This document shows positions 36,054-48,237 of a stretch of DNA of 64,000 bases, piece by piece; positions within the stretch are counted from its first letter, which is position 1; each line of letters starts with the position of its first letter. The position numbers and the translations under genes are program-made. The notes below the pieces were generated by a model that did no database searches, was not told the origin of the DNA, and saw only the letters and a list, made by a program, of their open reading frames with translations. Source of the stretch: Bostrychus sinensis (taxonomy: Eukaryota; Chordata; Actinopteri; Gobiiformes; Eleotridae); the NCBI GenBank assembly GCA_020698575.1, contig CM036243.1, positions 15,615,903 through 15,679,902 on the forward strand, read 5' to 3'.

Positions 36054-36985
36054 CTAAATGTTAGACCGAACTTTTAGGGGGGGCGTGAACCCTCTTTACA
36101 TGATTAGCTTCTATATTAAAGTGCCCCTGAAAGGACACAGGGCTCATGGTCTTTTCTTGCTCGAGTTAGAAGGATACATTTGTTCCTGGTTGCAGGTGGC
36201 TGCCTGTCGATGTCTGGCAGGTATTCTAAGTCCAAGTGACTTAAATTATCCCAGCAGGAAACATGTGCTGCCTGTGCCGTGGCCTCAGCTGACACTTAGG
36301 TGACATTTTAGTGCTGAGCTGTGAGGTCTATAGCGCTACATTAATAATTTAAAATAGTGTAGGAAAGTTTATTTTAGCAGCCAGATTATGGCTTACAGTA
36401 AAACAAAATTCAGTATCTCATAAGATTAAAATCTTCTTTCCTTTTGGCTTTTCTTTTCTGGGTTTGCCACACAAAATCATCTGCCTCCTAGTGTGCACTG
36501 ATTTGCATTTTTCCAGGCTTGGGACAGCGCACTGACCACCTGTGGCTGGATTACATAGTATCGCATTATATAGTCATCTGGTCACATTTAACATTTTCAT
36601 ATATCCAGGTTAACACTGTAAATAAGAATTTGTTCTTAATGTTCTACCTGGTAAAATAAAGGTTAAATAAATAAAATAAAAATATTACTAAATCTTCAAT
36701 GAATTTTAATATTGTGGAAAATTAATATTATTTCATTAGTCCCATTCAAAAAGTGAAACACAGATTCAAGTATTTATTTTATATTTATGGCTATGATTTA
36801 ATTATTATCATCATCTTTGTCATTACAATTAAAATAAATAAATGCTTAAAATATATTACCCATACCATAAGATCCTTTCCACTTTGTAAAAACAATGACA
36901 ACACTAATAGTACTAGTGATTGATTGGGAACAATTTGCCTCACAAACCATAGAAATTGTACAAAAAAAACAACTGTAAACATCTA
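36054..36985. other. Non-coding stretch; repeat tail at 36601-36680
   Basis: CTACCTGGTAAAATAAAGG followed by TTAAATAAATAAAAT resembles the tail of the repeat that also occurs at 42905 and 45522. The part at 36100-36330 is non-repetitive and GC-balanced. Confidence 0.45.
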
Positions 36986-37672
36986 CAGTCATATCATGTA
37001 AAAGTCTGGGCACCCCTCTGAGGTTACATAATAACTTACCCTATCTTCAGGGGGTAGGCAAAAGCTCATTTAGACAAGGCTCAAGATTAATTTTGGAATA
37101 ACATGGTGTGGACTGGCAGACCTCAACTGACTCTGTTTGTGGCGTGGCATCACTCTCACATACAGCTGTTCTTTGTGCAAAGTGCGCTGAATGTTTGACC
37201 CATGTACAGAAACCCCATCTGCACCAGGATGCTCTTGTAGGTGTTTGGAGGTGATCTGTGGGTTGTCTTTAACCATTCTCACCATTCCTTGCCTATGTTT
37301 CTGGTATTTTTCTTGGCCTGCCACATCTGGCCTTAACATCAGCTTTGCCTGTGTCCTTCCATTTCCTGAATACCACCTTAAACACATTCTCTCATTATTG
37401 AATGTACCTGTCTTTGAAGTTCAAGGCTTAGCTAACTAATCTAACAGGTTTTGTGTTGCAAGTAATCCATTTTGAGAAGTTACATGCATTCAAATCAGCA
37501 AACTGTGCCCAAACTTTTGCACACCCTTTTTTTTCATATTTCATTTATTTTCATACACCTAAACACTGCTACACTAAAAACTGTTGTTCAGAAAACACCT
37601 ATCTTTTTTTGTGAAGACAGAGTAAATTATTATGCAACCTCAGAGGGTTGCCCAAACTTTTACATATGACTG
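36986..37672 (-). mobile_element. Internally deleted Tc1/mariner-type transposon (687 bp)
   Basis: Inverted repeats of about 40 bp start CAGTCATATCATGTAAAAGT at the left and, reading inward from the right, CAGTCATATGTAAAAGTTTG. TA flanks both ends (36984-36985 and 37673-37674), the expected target duplication. The minus strand around 37090-37387 encodes DNPQITSKHLQEHPG and SNIQRTLHKEQLYVRV, resembling the N-terminal helix-turn-helix part of Tc1-type transposases. The catalytic half is missing, so it is non-autonomous. Confidence 0.85.
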
Positions 37673-38849
37673 TATGTTCTTCACTTTGTAAATTGAACTA
37701 CAAAAAGAATTTCACTTCAACACAATATTCTAATTTGTTGATGTGCATTTATGGAAAGATTTATCTCATGTTTTTGTCAAAAAACAAAAGGCAAACACTA
37801 GCCAGCATCATAAATGTTGTGCCAGATAGACGGCACATTTTGATGTCCTTTCTTTTATATCTCATTTTCTCTTTCTGCTTTCTCAAAGGCTCCTGCTCTT
37901 TCATTACAAGATAAACAGCCGTTAATAACCTTGCCACAAGGTCCACTTAGTCACGCTGGTGTTGTGAAGTAGGCTGCGGTCCAGCTTCAAAGGACTCTGC
38001 CTTTCTTTTGCAGTTAATGCCCAACAATAGTTTGCAACATAGCCTCACAGACTCCAGCTGAGAAATACCATATTGCAGCACTGATTGTTCTTTGATTATT
38101 TTGCATCTAAAGAGCCTCTATGTGTTATGAGATATCAACAGAAGTGCTTCTCATATCACTCTGTACCTCTAGATCCTTTGACTTTCACAAAAAACTATAC
38201 TACAACTAATACTATTTGTGATTTAACCCAAAACCTCCCTCATGTGTCCTACAGAAATGGTACCAACAACAAATTTAATCTTATTCCATTGTTAATTATG
38301 AAGCCTTTGGGCAGTACATTTAATTAGTTTCCTCCTCCTTTGACCTATTACAGTATTAATAACCAAGTTGGATTAGCTTCTGCCACAGTATGAAGTAAAA
38401 TATTCAAGACGCATGAAGAATTATCCTTTTACACCAATTTGCTTGCTTTATTTGTTAAAACATATTTCATTAACACAACACCTCAAACATTGTACGTACA
38501 AAGTTAGGCCCCTCATACTCTCATCATGTTTTGGGGTACTTTCTCTACTCAATTTAGCCTGTCCAGCCAGACCCATTCCCTTTTTTTTTAAATGGGTCCA
38601 GAACCTTTCCAATCATGCCATTTTCAGTGGAAAACTATCCTACCAACCAATCTTAATTTAAAATATGGTTGCTTTGTGCACAGCTTTACTTGGCTGTATA
38701 TTGTGTTTATTTTTTGCCACTTGGTTTGTTTGTTTGCAAGAAAATCTAAAAAAAGAATAATAGTTTTCTTTCTGGTCAGTAATAAATAGGATTCTTTTGG
38801 ATTCTTTTCTGTAGTGAAGTATTCTTATTCTTATTCTTATTATAAAAAC
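37673..38849. other. Non-coding stretch
   Basis: A (TTCTTA)n run lies at 38821-38842. Nothing else is recognised. Confidence 0.5.
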
Positions 38850-38955
38850 ATAGCCCGATGAATAGCACATTTATCCCTGAACTAGAATCACACAAGTTCA
38901 AGTCCAGTCTTCTTTAATATTTCCATTTCGCAGTAAAAGTAACAATGTCTGGCTC
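38850..38955 (+). mobile_element. tRNA-derived SINE remnant (family A)
   Basis: ATAGCACATTTATCCCTGAA, CTAGAATCACACAAGTTCAA and GTCCAG keep the family core and a B-box-like GTTCAAGTCC. Confidence 0.6.
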
Positions 38956-40030
38956 TTAACAGATGATTTGTTGCATGATTAAGTGTCTGTTAAGTGATAC
39001 TCAAACACTATCTCCCTCTGAAAACAGGAAATCTACTCAGTCTAGAGATCATTAGCATTAGCCTCTGTAAAGCTGAAAAAGAAAGGACATAAAGGATTTC
39101 AAATGCTCCTCTATCTTTAGACCATTTGAATCATACCAACACTGATTAATTTATGAATAACCTTAATGTATCAAGCACAACTGTACACAGACATCTTGTA
39201 ATGCGAGCAAGTCGACAAGATGTCTTCGCCGCATCCCTTTCAGTTTTTCACTTCTCCACTCAAGTTGTTATGCAAGCGCTCATCTCAGACACTTGCTCAT
39301 TCACAATTCATGCTCATCACTCGTACACCCACTCGCCCAAACCCCTCCACTGTATATGCTGTTTTTTTTTTTTTTTATCCACCACTCCAAATTGTAATTT
39401 TGAGTCCCACAACACAAAATACGTCATCCCATTTCACACTTTGCTAATGGTTTGTGCCTCCTAGTACGTGAGAAACTCTGTATCACTTCTGAGGCAGCCT
39501 GTCATTTATTTAGCAGATATTTTGTATGCTCTTTAGAACATTCTTTTTTTTTTTTTTTTTTGCATTTTCTCTCCCCAAAAAGGGAACCAGAAATGTTGCT
39601 TTTTTTAAAAATACACAGCCGCACATTTGGCTGAAAGCATCTGTTGCAGCTTTACATTTTTAACTAAAGATAATATATAGGTGTATGTTGAAAACTCTCT
39701 AGCATATGCTCTAGGTTTGCCTGCATAATTTTTGAAGTATTACTCAGGCTCGGAGGACTATATATGAAATAAAAATCCATAACTTTCCTACCAGGATTCT
39801 GAGCATGCATCCAACACTGAAGCTTCTTTTGACTGTACTTGTTTTACGTGCTTATACTAAATATATTTTTTTCATCAGTTCAGCAGTAATACACAGCATA
39901 GGGTGACCTAAAAGAGGAAAATACAACATGAGTTTTTTGTCTGTCCCAGTTCCACACCCGCCATAACTACACAATAACAGCATAGCTACCTTTGCAGTAT
40001 CTCAATAAGAAGGAAGTATGGTAGACTTTA
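38956..40030. other. Non-coding stretch with T runs
   Basis: Poly(T) at about 39361-39377 and 39543-39561. No gene is seen. Confidence 0.5.
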
Positions 40031-40365
40031 GGCTGTGTTCCAGTTGTCAGGTCGGAACTACTAATGATAGCGACGAAAAATACAAATAAAACTACTGTGA
40101 TGATAAAAACAAGTCAAGAAAAATGTGACCTATGAACTTAATTAATGCACTCGGGCAGCACTGTTACATTTACGACGTGTAGAGAGCGAATTTAGCTGTT
40201 TTTAGCTTTAACTCAGGGCACTGCCATGTTGGATTTTCTAACTCGCGGTTGACGATTGTTACCCAAGTTTCCGAGTAGGAATTCCGAGATTAGAGGGTGT
40301 TCCAATTGAAATTTACAACTCGGAACTCGTAAATTTCGACTTCTGATGACAGAAGTACCTAGCTG
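40031..40365. mobile_element. Possible DNA transposon relic
   Basis: GGCTGTGTTCCAGTTGTCAG with TCGGAACTA, and later GGGTGTTCCAATTG with CTCGGAACTCG, plus CCATGTTGGATTTTCTAACTC, resemble a common fish element. The repeats are in direct rather than clearly inverted orientation, so the boundaries are unsure. Confidence 0.3.
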
Positions 40366-40392
40366 GAGTTTTAGCCAATTGTGCATGTTTTA

Positions 40393-40535
40393 GATTCATA
40401 GGGGAAACCGGAGCACCTGGAGGAAACCCACCTGAGCACAGGGAGAACATACAAACTCCAAACAGAATGATACCACCCGCCTGGTTCGGGAATCAATCCC
40501 AGGAACTTCTTGCAGATCTAACCACTTCGGCACAG
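40393..40535 (-). mobile_element. tRNA-derived SINE with conserved body (family B)
   Basis: On plus GGGGAAACCGGAGCACCTGG, AGGAAACCCACC and CAGGGAGAACATACAAACTC are the complement of the well-known fish SINE body. The minus-strand head has a B-box-like GGGATTGATTCCCG and an A-box-like AAGTGGTTAGAT. The copy is 3'-truncated. Confidence 0.75.
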
Positions 40536-42154
40536 TTATGTTTTCACTGACAGTGGTTTGTTGGTGAGCAAGATAACTATAAAAGAATGACTGGATGAGT
40601 AACAAAGCCATCTAGATCCAGGATATTTTGAAGGATTCTTTACACTAACACCTACCACAAGAGAAATAATTTGACAGAGTGGAACTGTAAAGACTTGGCA
40701 GAGGTCAGTGGAGGTGTCCGTGTGCTTGAGCTTACCTTAAACTTGTAGCAAAGTGTAGCTATAAACCATGTCATGTCAAAAGTATCTCACAATTATCTTG
40801 TTAGGCTTGCTGCTTTCAGATGCTGCACTATGTTGTGATTGAGAGCTTAGGCGCCAGGGAGGAGACTCGGACAGAGCCATAGCTGTCCAGTGAAGCAAAA
40901 CGAAGTGTTTATCCTATAGCCTGATAATCCCAGTGCATTAAGGAACACTGACTAGACATCTGCAAGGTGAAATAAGGAGAAGATGACATACTGAGGAAAT
41001 AAAAACCTGTATAAATGTTATTTCCATGTTTCTTGGTTCATTTTCTGATATCTGGCCTCAGATTTCCATAGAAGAGCAGTGTGTTGTATCTGCACAACAT
41101 ACATGCTATAATGTACTCGTAGGTGTCAAAGGCAGCAGGTGTGATTTCCTTATTAATGATAATCTTGTGACAGCAGCACCATAGCCTGTTCCCACACATT
41201 GGCATCCCACAAACTGTGAAGCGAAAACACAGCCTTCACACTGCAAGAAGCAAATTAAAACCCCATATGAGCATAAGCCAACCTTTCATCTAATTTTGTT
41301 TAACATGCTCAAAAATGATGCTTTTTTTCCTTTTGTCGTGCAGCGCTACAGAAGGAGAATATTCTGAACCTGTGAAACCCTGAGGTCAGATCCGTTGTTA
41401 CACAGGAGAGAAGTTTGTTGTCTCTTAGGTAACAGCTCAAAAACACACAGACAAAAGAGAAAACTGGAGAGACCAAGACACACACTTCGGGGGAATAGCA
41501 GTCATCTTTTCATGTTCCTGTTAAGAGCTGTGCAGATAATAATCCACTTTGGGATTAAGGAGCAGCTAAACATTATCTCCAGCATCATTATGAGAGTATA
41601 AATACCAGGTGATGGCCAGAGCACAAGGCAGGGAAAACACTGTAAAGATGTGCTTCATAGAGGGGGCTTTATTACAGACTCAGAGTTGTATAAAAGCGTT
41701 GCATAAAAAGAGGTCAGAGTTTAGAGTTTGTTTAAATAAGGAGAAAGAAAAAGAAACATAATTGGTAAATGTAGGAGAGTGCGGTCAAACACTAACTACT
41801 GAAACTAATTAAAACAAGGTTATTCATTTGTATGTATCTAAATGAGAATATTTTCATAATTATAAAGAATAGTGTAATTATTTTCATTTATTGCATGTGT
41901 TTGCTGTGGAATCACTATAGTTTCAATACATGCACAAAGGAAACATTCATTCTGTGTATTTACATTTGCTAGTTGACTGTAAACAATTGTAAAACCAAAC
42001 TTTTCGCTTGTTATAAATTCTAATATTCACTGTGGCCAGTGAATGAAAAAGCCTTGTCTATCTTATATACAAAATATTTAGTGCCTTCACTTCAGAGGTT
42101 ATGTATTGGCCTGTGTTGGTTAGTTTACTCAAAATCCATTTGGAGGACATTTTC
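40536..42154. other. Non-coding stretch, nothing recognised
   Basis: No coding or repeat boundary is visible. Ordinary AT-rich sequence. Confidence 0.5.
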
Positions 42155-42335
42155 AAGAAAGGTCAGTAAAGGGCCATGGAAGAAATAATTTGTTAATTTA
42201 TCTAAAAAAAATGTCTGATTCTGTACCATTGCAAGATAAGGTCAAATATACTGTAGCAAAAGTCCAGTAAAGAAATGCCTTTTGATAGTATCAGGGCCAG
42301 AAGAAATGTTTAATTTTAACTTTCCGTCCCTGCTG
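42155..42335 (+). repeat. Dispersed repeat X, copy 1
   Basis: GTCAGTAAAGGGCCATGGAA, GATTCTGTACCATTGCAAGA and AGGTCAAATATACTG match the sequence at 56320-56480, with a looser match at 49505-49690. Confidence 0.65.
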
Positions 42336-42361
42336 GTGTAACACAAAAGTATTCTAGCTAC

Positions 42362-42830
42362 TGTCATAATTCTGTCTTGTTCTGTGTCCATGTCTTGTTT
42401 CCCCTGTGTTTTATTTTGATGTCTAGTCAGTCCTTGTTTTTCTCTGTTGTACTCCCTGCCTCCTGTGTTTCGTGCCTATTTGCTTGCCTGCCCCACCCCA
42501 ACGTGTTTCACCTGTGTACTCCTAGTTTATTTAGTCCCTGTGTTTTCCCCAGTTCTGTCGTGTCTGTGTCAGTGTCATGTCTTGTCCATGTCCCAGTCCC
42601 GCATGTGCCCTGTTCCCAGGTATTTGTTCTCTTTAGTATTTTTGTATTTTTGCTTTTTGTATTAGTGGCTAGTTCTTTAGTTTGTTCTTTTTCTTTTGTT
42701 TTTTTTTTTGGTTGGATTTTTGAATATTGGACATTGTTTTTCTTCTTCTGGACTTTGGTTTCTTTTGACCCTTTTGTTATTAATGTTTCCATTATTTTAC
42801 AGTCCTTCCCTGTGTTCTGACATTATGACA
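42362..42830. mobile_element. Solo LTR (469 bp)
   Basis: The element starts TGTCATAAT and ends ATTATGACA, a 9-bp terminal inversion of the TG...CA type. A perfect 5-bp target duplication GCTAC lies on both sides (42357-42361 and 42831-42835). The interior is C/T- and GT-rich with TTTATTTAGTCCCTGTG, TATA-like, as in fish Ty3/gypsy LTRs. No internal retroelement genes lie beside it, so it arose by LTR-LTR recombination. The 147-codon open frame inside is low-complexity and not a gene. Confidence 0.85.
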
Positions 42831-42904
42831 GCTACTTTTACTGCTTTTTTTTTTATCTAATACTGAACCAATTTTCTACCATAAAATACTAATATAACAG
42901 CTTA

Positions 42905-43110
42905 CCTTTACCTTTTATTTAACCAGGAAAGTCCCACTGAGATTCAGAATCTCTTTTACAGAGGAGTCCTGGCCCCATTGGGGACCTATTTTTAGTATTA
43001 GGGGAAACCGGAGCATCCGGAAAAAACCTACGCAGACACAGGGAGAACATGCAAACCTTCAACTTTAGGTGTTTAGTTTCAAACCAGTGAGACCCAGCAA
43101 TAATCTTCCT
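42905..43110 (-). mobile_element. Composite SINE/repeat tail (family B plus TTAACCAGGAAA repeat)
   Basis: TTATTTAACCAGGAAAGTCC and GAATCTCTTTTACAGAGGAG form one widespread tail. GGGGAAACCGGAGCATCCGG and CAGGGAGAACATGCAAAC follow as family-B body in the same orientation. Confidence 0.65.
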
Positions 43111-43141
43111 CAGAAGACCAAAAACCAACCAAAAACATTCT

Positions 43142-43810
43142 GGGCCATATTTACTAAGATGGGTGCTAAACTGTGAGTGCAGTGAGAAAATATGCGGCCG
43201 CTATTAATGGGCGTGTTGCGCGTGAATTACTAAGACAAACTGTGTGGCCGGTGACAGGTGCAAACAGATGGGGCAGAACTATTTAAACAGCATCATTATG
43301 TGTATTGTTTTGCTTCATGGAAGGTGCGGAGCGGTGGAACACAAATGGAAGCAAAAATTTAACTAAGAATAGCTGAAAGTGCTGATGAATAATTTTTTCA
43401 TTCGTCATGGCAAATAGATCTGCACGCGTGGCAAACACTCTAACCCTACGTATTTCTTAATTTCTTCTCCTTCGTCTCACACGAACCACAGCAGCCATAT
43501 CTGTGCAAAAGATTAGCACGTCCTTCTCCAACGTGCTAAATTTGTACGCTATTTTCACACGCAAAGTCATGGTGAGCCTTGATAAATCATATTGGGGGCG
43601 GTAAATGAATGAATTTGCATTTTCTCCGCCTTCCATTTTGCGCACTCTGGGAAGAACGCCTCAGTTTACAGATTCATTAGGTCATAGGAGCAAAATCTGC
43701 ATTGCGTTTGCTCTGCTCCTGTAAGACACGCAAATCTCAACTGCGTCTGCTCCAATTTTAGCACATATTATTCAGTTAGCGTGCACGCAAACCTTTGATA
43801 AATCTGGCCC
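43142..43810. mobile_element. Harbinger-like non-autonomous transposon (669 bp)
   Basis: The left end GGGCCATATTTACTAAG and the right end CTTTGATAAATCTGGCCC are 17-18-bp imperfect inverted repeats. The trinucleotide TCT flanks both ends (43139-43141 and 43811-43813). The 3-bp duplication suggests PIF/Harbinger, although TCT is not the usual TWA, so the superfamily is tentative. The interior has CpG-rich words such as GCGTGCACGC but no transposase. Confidence 0.7.
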
Positions 43811-45246
43811 TCTGTCACGTTTTTTTTTTTTTTCAAGAGCGCCGCTCACTGGAGTAAGCCAGTATATTAAAACCATCAATAATAAAGCCTATAAGAAGTC
43901 TTAAGTTCTTGATTTTTTTCACTGATTTTAGCACTCTGTTAGTTTGGAAGAAAACTGTTTAATCCTCTAAAGAAAAAAAAGGTGGGTATAGTTTAAACAA
44001 AACAAACAAAAACACAAACAAACATAGAAATGTATCGAAAGTGATCCAGTTGCATTCTTACTTATACATGCTTGCATTGACTGAACATATGCAACATTCA
44101 CACAGATCAATACACTGTGTCTTGTACGCATCCAGAAACTTAAAGACAGATCTCCAGGGACGTAATCTTCTAATCACAGCATGGACATGGGTGAAGAGTG
44201 TTTTCCTTCTACGTCAAAAGTCATTAAACACTCCCACCATGTGGCTATGACCACCCAGCCCTGTTAGTGCATCATGCTTTTACAGTTACAGGAGGTGAAC
44301 TGTTGTGTGCATCATTAACATACCGTGCAGGGCAGTTTTCCATCTCACTTCATTTTCCATTTTTGCACACTTCACACTTTTCCATCTTTACATTTTCATT
44401 AAATTTGTCCAGAGATGTCCCAGGGTGACTGTGGCCTTATTGACTGATCCCCGGGCGGTGACCTTTACGTCAGGCCTGAAGCACTAATTAATCTGAGCAG
44501 AGTGATAGATTTAGAGGAGCTGGGAAATCTGGCCGCCCAGTGGTGTTAAAGAACTTGAATTATTTTTATTATTATTAGAAGAAAACAATGTACTTTCGGA
44601 ATACAACATATTTTTACTTGAGTACATTTTTGAAAAAACTTTTACAGCAGTAGTAGCAGTAGGAGAGGTAAAAAAGTAGTAGCACCTAAGTAGCAACAGT
44701 AGTAAGTAGAAATAGTAGCAGCAGCACTTGTAGTATTACATTTTGTTGAGTATTTCTACTTGAATGTTATTATCTTATCATGATATTGTACGTGAGCAGA
44801 GATTTAGAGAACTTTTGCTCTGATGTGTACATTTCACACAGAGGGAAGAACCTTATGTACAAAGTGCAAACATCTGAATTCAGAACACTGCTTGAGCCAA
44901 GAGCTTTGAAGAGGTTGAACTGATAATAAAGATTTAAATGAAAGCCACGGAGAATGCAGTCTCCGGGGGATATAATATATTTGGGAAGAGTTGGTGGAGA
45001 AATTCATGAGACAAATATTTGCACCAAAAGATAAAAGTTAAGAAGCAGGGATTTGAGTGGTACACCTCAGTGAGCACTGCTGGGCTGGTATTCATTTCCC
45101 CAGCTGGATGAAAGCAGAATTTAGTGGACACATAGATTATTCATCTGTGACTGCAGCACAAGCACTTACAGCCCTATATCTCAACAACACAGAGGAATGG
45201 AAACGCAGCTTGGTTTGAGATTTTTATGTTACAAATAACTTAATGA
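43811..45246. other. Non-coding stretch with AGT/AGC simple repeat
   Basis: A T run at about 43819-43833 and a degenerate AGT/AGC run at 44645-44730. No gene is seen. Confidence 0.5.
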
Positions 45247-45963
45247 CAGAGATGGGAAGTAACTAGATAACTTTTACTCAAGTCATTCGAAGTAATTTAT
45301 TGATAAAATTGTACTTTTGTAGAACTTACTTATAGTTGTAGAATATCAGCGACACTAGTATTAGGGGCCGCAACAGTCATGCTGATGCCACTTCACGTAA
45401 ATGGATATGCTCAGGTGTGAACAAAACTTTAGTAGATAGAAAAAATTCGCAGTAAGCATGTTAAACCAGCAGGGACACTGCATCCCACTGACAAAGTTAT
45501 TAAACACCAGAAGAAGTCATAGGGCCCCATGGGACCAGGACTCCCCTGCAAAAGAGATTCTGAATCTCAGTGGGGCTTTCCTGGTTAAATAAAGGCCAAA
45601 TAGCTCCAGGGTGAAACTTTCACTACAACTTTTAGATTCTGTAGTTTTCTAAGGCAGTGCTGATAAACTTTAAAGCACCAATACTGTAAAAAAAAAAAAA
45701 AGATAACAGTGAAATATCAAAACATATACAACACTGAATCAATGTATTTTGCAATTGTTTGCTCAGTCATGGGCAGCGAATAGTTGTTCAGGGACAGAGC
45801 TGTCATCACTTGACATCACTTGCATATCACTGGCCCTGGCAGCATATGCAACAAAATAAATGGTCCCTTAGTTGTAGTAGTTACATTCTACACTTTCTAT
45901 TACTTTTACTTATAATATTATGTTGAAGTACTTTTACCTGAGTACAGATTTCTCCCATCTCTG
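45247..45963. mobile_element. hAT-like transposon (717 bp) with nested repeat
   Basis: The left end CAGAGATGGGAAGTAACTAG and the right end TTCTCCCATCTCTG (reverse complement CAGAGATGGGAGAA) are inverted. The arms hold TACTCAAGT/ACTTTTACCTGAGTAC words typical of this fish type. The flanks CTTAATGA and TTTAACAA match at 5 of 8. A repeat tail (45522-45600, CTGGTTAAATAAAGG) is inserted inside. Confidence 0.6.
45522..45600 (+). mobile_element. Nested repeat tail
   Basis: GGGCCCCATGGGACCAGGAC, AAAAGAGATTCTGAATCTCA and CTGGTTAAATAAAGG form the same tail seen inverted at 42905-42975. It sits within the hAT-like element and so is the younger insertion. Confidence 0.6.
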
Positions 45964-46789
45964 TTTAACAAACATAAACATGGAAGCATTCTTGGGCAGT
46001 CAAATTTGTCACTACTATTTTTGAGTATATGACTCTCAGAAACTCTCAGACAAAGAATATTCTTTCTTATGAACACTGTCTTCAAACCCCCATCTTTACC
46101 AACATGACATATTTACAGTTTTTCTACTTAAGACCCAGCAGAAAAACACATGAAAGGATTGATCTTTCCTCTGTGATAGGGTAGAGTTATGAGCCCAAGT
46201 AACACTGTGTTACCATTACGTTACATTTGGCAGAATAAGTGTTTTATCCATAGGTTTTGTCTCTAGATTGTAAAACCAGACATACAGAGTCGCAGATGAG
46301 TGACATGCAGTTGGACGATGTTATCTATGTGAGACATATGGACCTGAGCGCTCAGCGCTACACAATACAAGTGCAACATGGAGGGAAGAGAGTACGGTTT
46401 CTGTAGCTGGAAAACAAATATTTTGAGTTTATTTAGTTTTCATTCAAGGCAAGAACAGTGTTGTCTGTTAATTATATAGGGGGAAGGAAATGTTTTTAAC
46501 CACAGAAAACTCCACATCTAATTTGCTATAAAAAAAAAAATGCAAGAGAGTCTAGTGTACTGACTTGTATATAGAAAAAGTTAGCAATTAGAGGCAAACT
46601 TTCAAATAGTTATTTAATGAACTATACAGAAACTACATTCTTAGCAAGTCAGAAGACACTGAGTTTGTTTATTTCTAAGTTCAGAAAAGCAAGTGACAAT
46701 ATTTGGAAACAGAGTAAAATGTCCAGAAGCTTAATTTGTTTGTTGCAAGATTAGTTAAGTTAATTCCTGAGCTAGATTCTTGTTTTAAT
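45964..46789. other. Non-coding stretch, nothing recognised
   Basis: No gene or bounded repeat is seen. Confidence 0.5.
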
Positions 46790-46960
46790 TTCCCCAAATC
46801 TCCCAATATTCCACTTTCTATAAATTTTCATTCTTATAACTGTTTTTTTTTTTTTTTTATCAATTTATAATCTCATTCTGTTTATTTATTATTGAGTCAT
46901 TTGCATATTTAATATTCCAACGCCCTCTGTCTATAGATTTTTGGTCAATACAGTCTCCAT
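46790..46960 (+). repeat. Piece of the 16.5-kb repeat
   Basis: ATTCCACTTTCTATAAATTT, ATCTCATTCTGTTTATTTATT and CCCTCTGTCTATAGATTT match the distal part of copies 1 and 2 at 16.5-17.1 kb. A T run interrupts at about 46842-46859. Confidence 0.55.
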
Positions 46961-47492
46961 TAACCACAGTATGTTTGGCAAGATGTGATGACTATATCTC
47001 CAGAAATGATTCAATGAACTCACCCAGTACTAGACTACAAAAGAACATTAAAGGATTGATAAAAAAAAAAAAAAGTTTTTACACATACTACAAATATAAT
47101 TTTTTTGTTATTATAAGTATTGGTAGTATTAGTAGTTTCTTTTTCATGATATTCTTACTGTACATGAGTGAAGGGCTTAAGAGCATGTAGAAATAACTGA
47201 TGGATTAGAAAGAGATGAAATGAAAAGCCGGGAGTGCTTCATGCTCACCCCCTCCCGCTCACGCTTGTTGTTGCTCCCTGCTCTGAATACTGCAAAGCAA
47301 CGAGTTACCATAGCAATGATTATTGCGGTTGCAGTTCTGAAAAATTTGACTGAAAACCTCAGGGACAGAGCAGACATGGCAGACGTACACAGCCAAGGAG
47401 GAAGATAAGTAGAAAAGAGTCGGTTCAAAGAGACTACTTTTGGAGGTTATATCGGGTCAACAGCAGCTACAAGAGAGGCTGAAAAGAACTCA
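46961..47492. other. Non-coding stretch, nothing recognised
   Basis: Opposed open frames at 47177-47428 have no domain. Confidence 0.45.
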
Positions 47493-47667
47493 CACTGATC
47501 AGGCATAACATTGGTGGTCATAATATTCATTTTTCCTGCTTTTAACACATCAAATTTGAGGTGAAAATGTCCAATTGCTGCTTAATAAATCCCATCCTCT
47601 AACAGGTGCCATGACAAAGAGAATGTGTTATTCATGTTAGTGGTCATAATGTTATGCCTGATTGGTG
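47493..47667. mobile_element. Tc1/mariner MITE (175 bp)
   Basis: The left end CACTGATCAGGCATAACATT and the right end AATGTTATGCCTGATTGGTG are inverted repeats of a widespread fish Tc1-type family. The interior keeps parts of the parent's ends (CAGGTGCCATGACAAAGAG). The right flank is TA and the left flank has decayed to CA. No transposase. Confidence 0.85.
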
Positions 47668-48237
47668 TATAGACAATATTTTTTGGTTTGAACTAGTGTT
47701 GATGAAGATTCATTTGTAAATTGTTGATAAAGCATGTGTATCTAGGCTGAGAGCATGTCCATTCGCCCTTGAGTGAGACATTTAACCTCAGACGCTTCAC
47801 TGCGGCTGATCTGTGGTCAGCAGCAAACACTACAGATGTACTCAGCTGCTTCCAGGCGTGAACGAGTGTGACTGTACCATGAATGTTAAACAGCGAGGAC
47901 CGGCGAAAGAGAAACACACTTTACCGAGATAAATAAAAGTCAAGAATGTTAAGGTTAGGGATTATGGTGAGCCAGGGAGATGTATTTTATTAGCATTTTG
48001 TATAGTACTCTATAGTATATAGTATGTAGTATAGTACTTTAGGGTAGATAAAAGGAGCAATTTTATTTTCATTTTAAATGTCCTGAAGAACAATATAAAT
48101 TAATTATAAACAATGTTTTTTTCATATGGCCCTTGAATGCTCATCTTTTTAAGATGAGATTTTTTTTCGGACTTGCTTATGTCCATGTGATTTCATCTCA
48201 GCAAGGCAGAATAATGACATCACTACATACACTGTAG
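47668..48237. other. Non-coding stretch with a TATAGTA tract
   Basis: A TAGTA/TATAGT-rich tract lies at about 48000-48045. No gene. Confidence 0.5.

Noticed and set aside
42377..42820. 147-codon plus-strand open frame, hydrophobic
   Set aside because: It lies wholly within the solo LTR and is a product of its C/T- and GT-rich composition.
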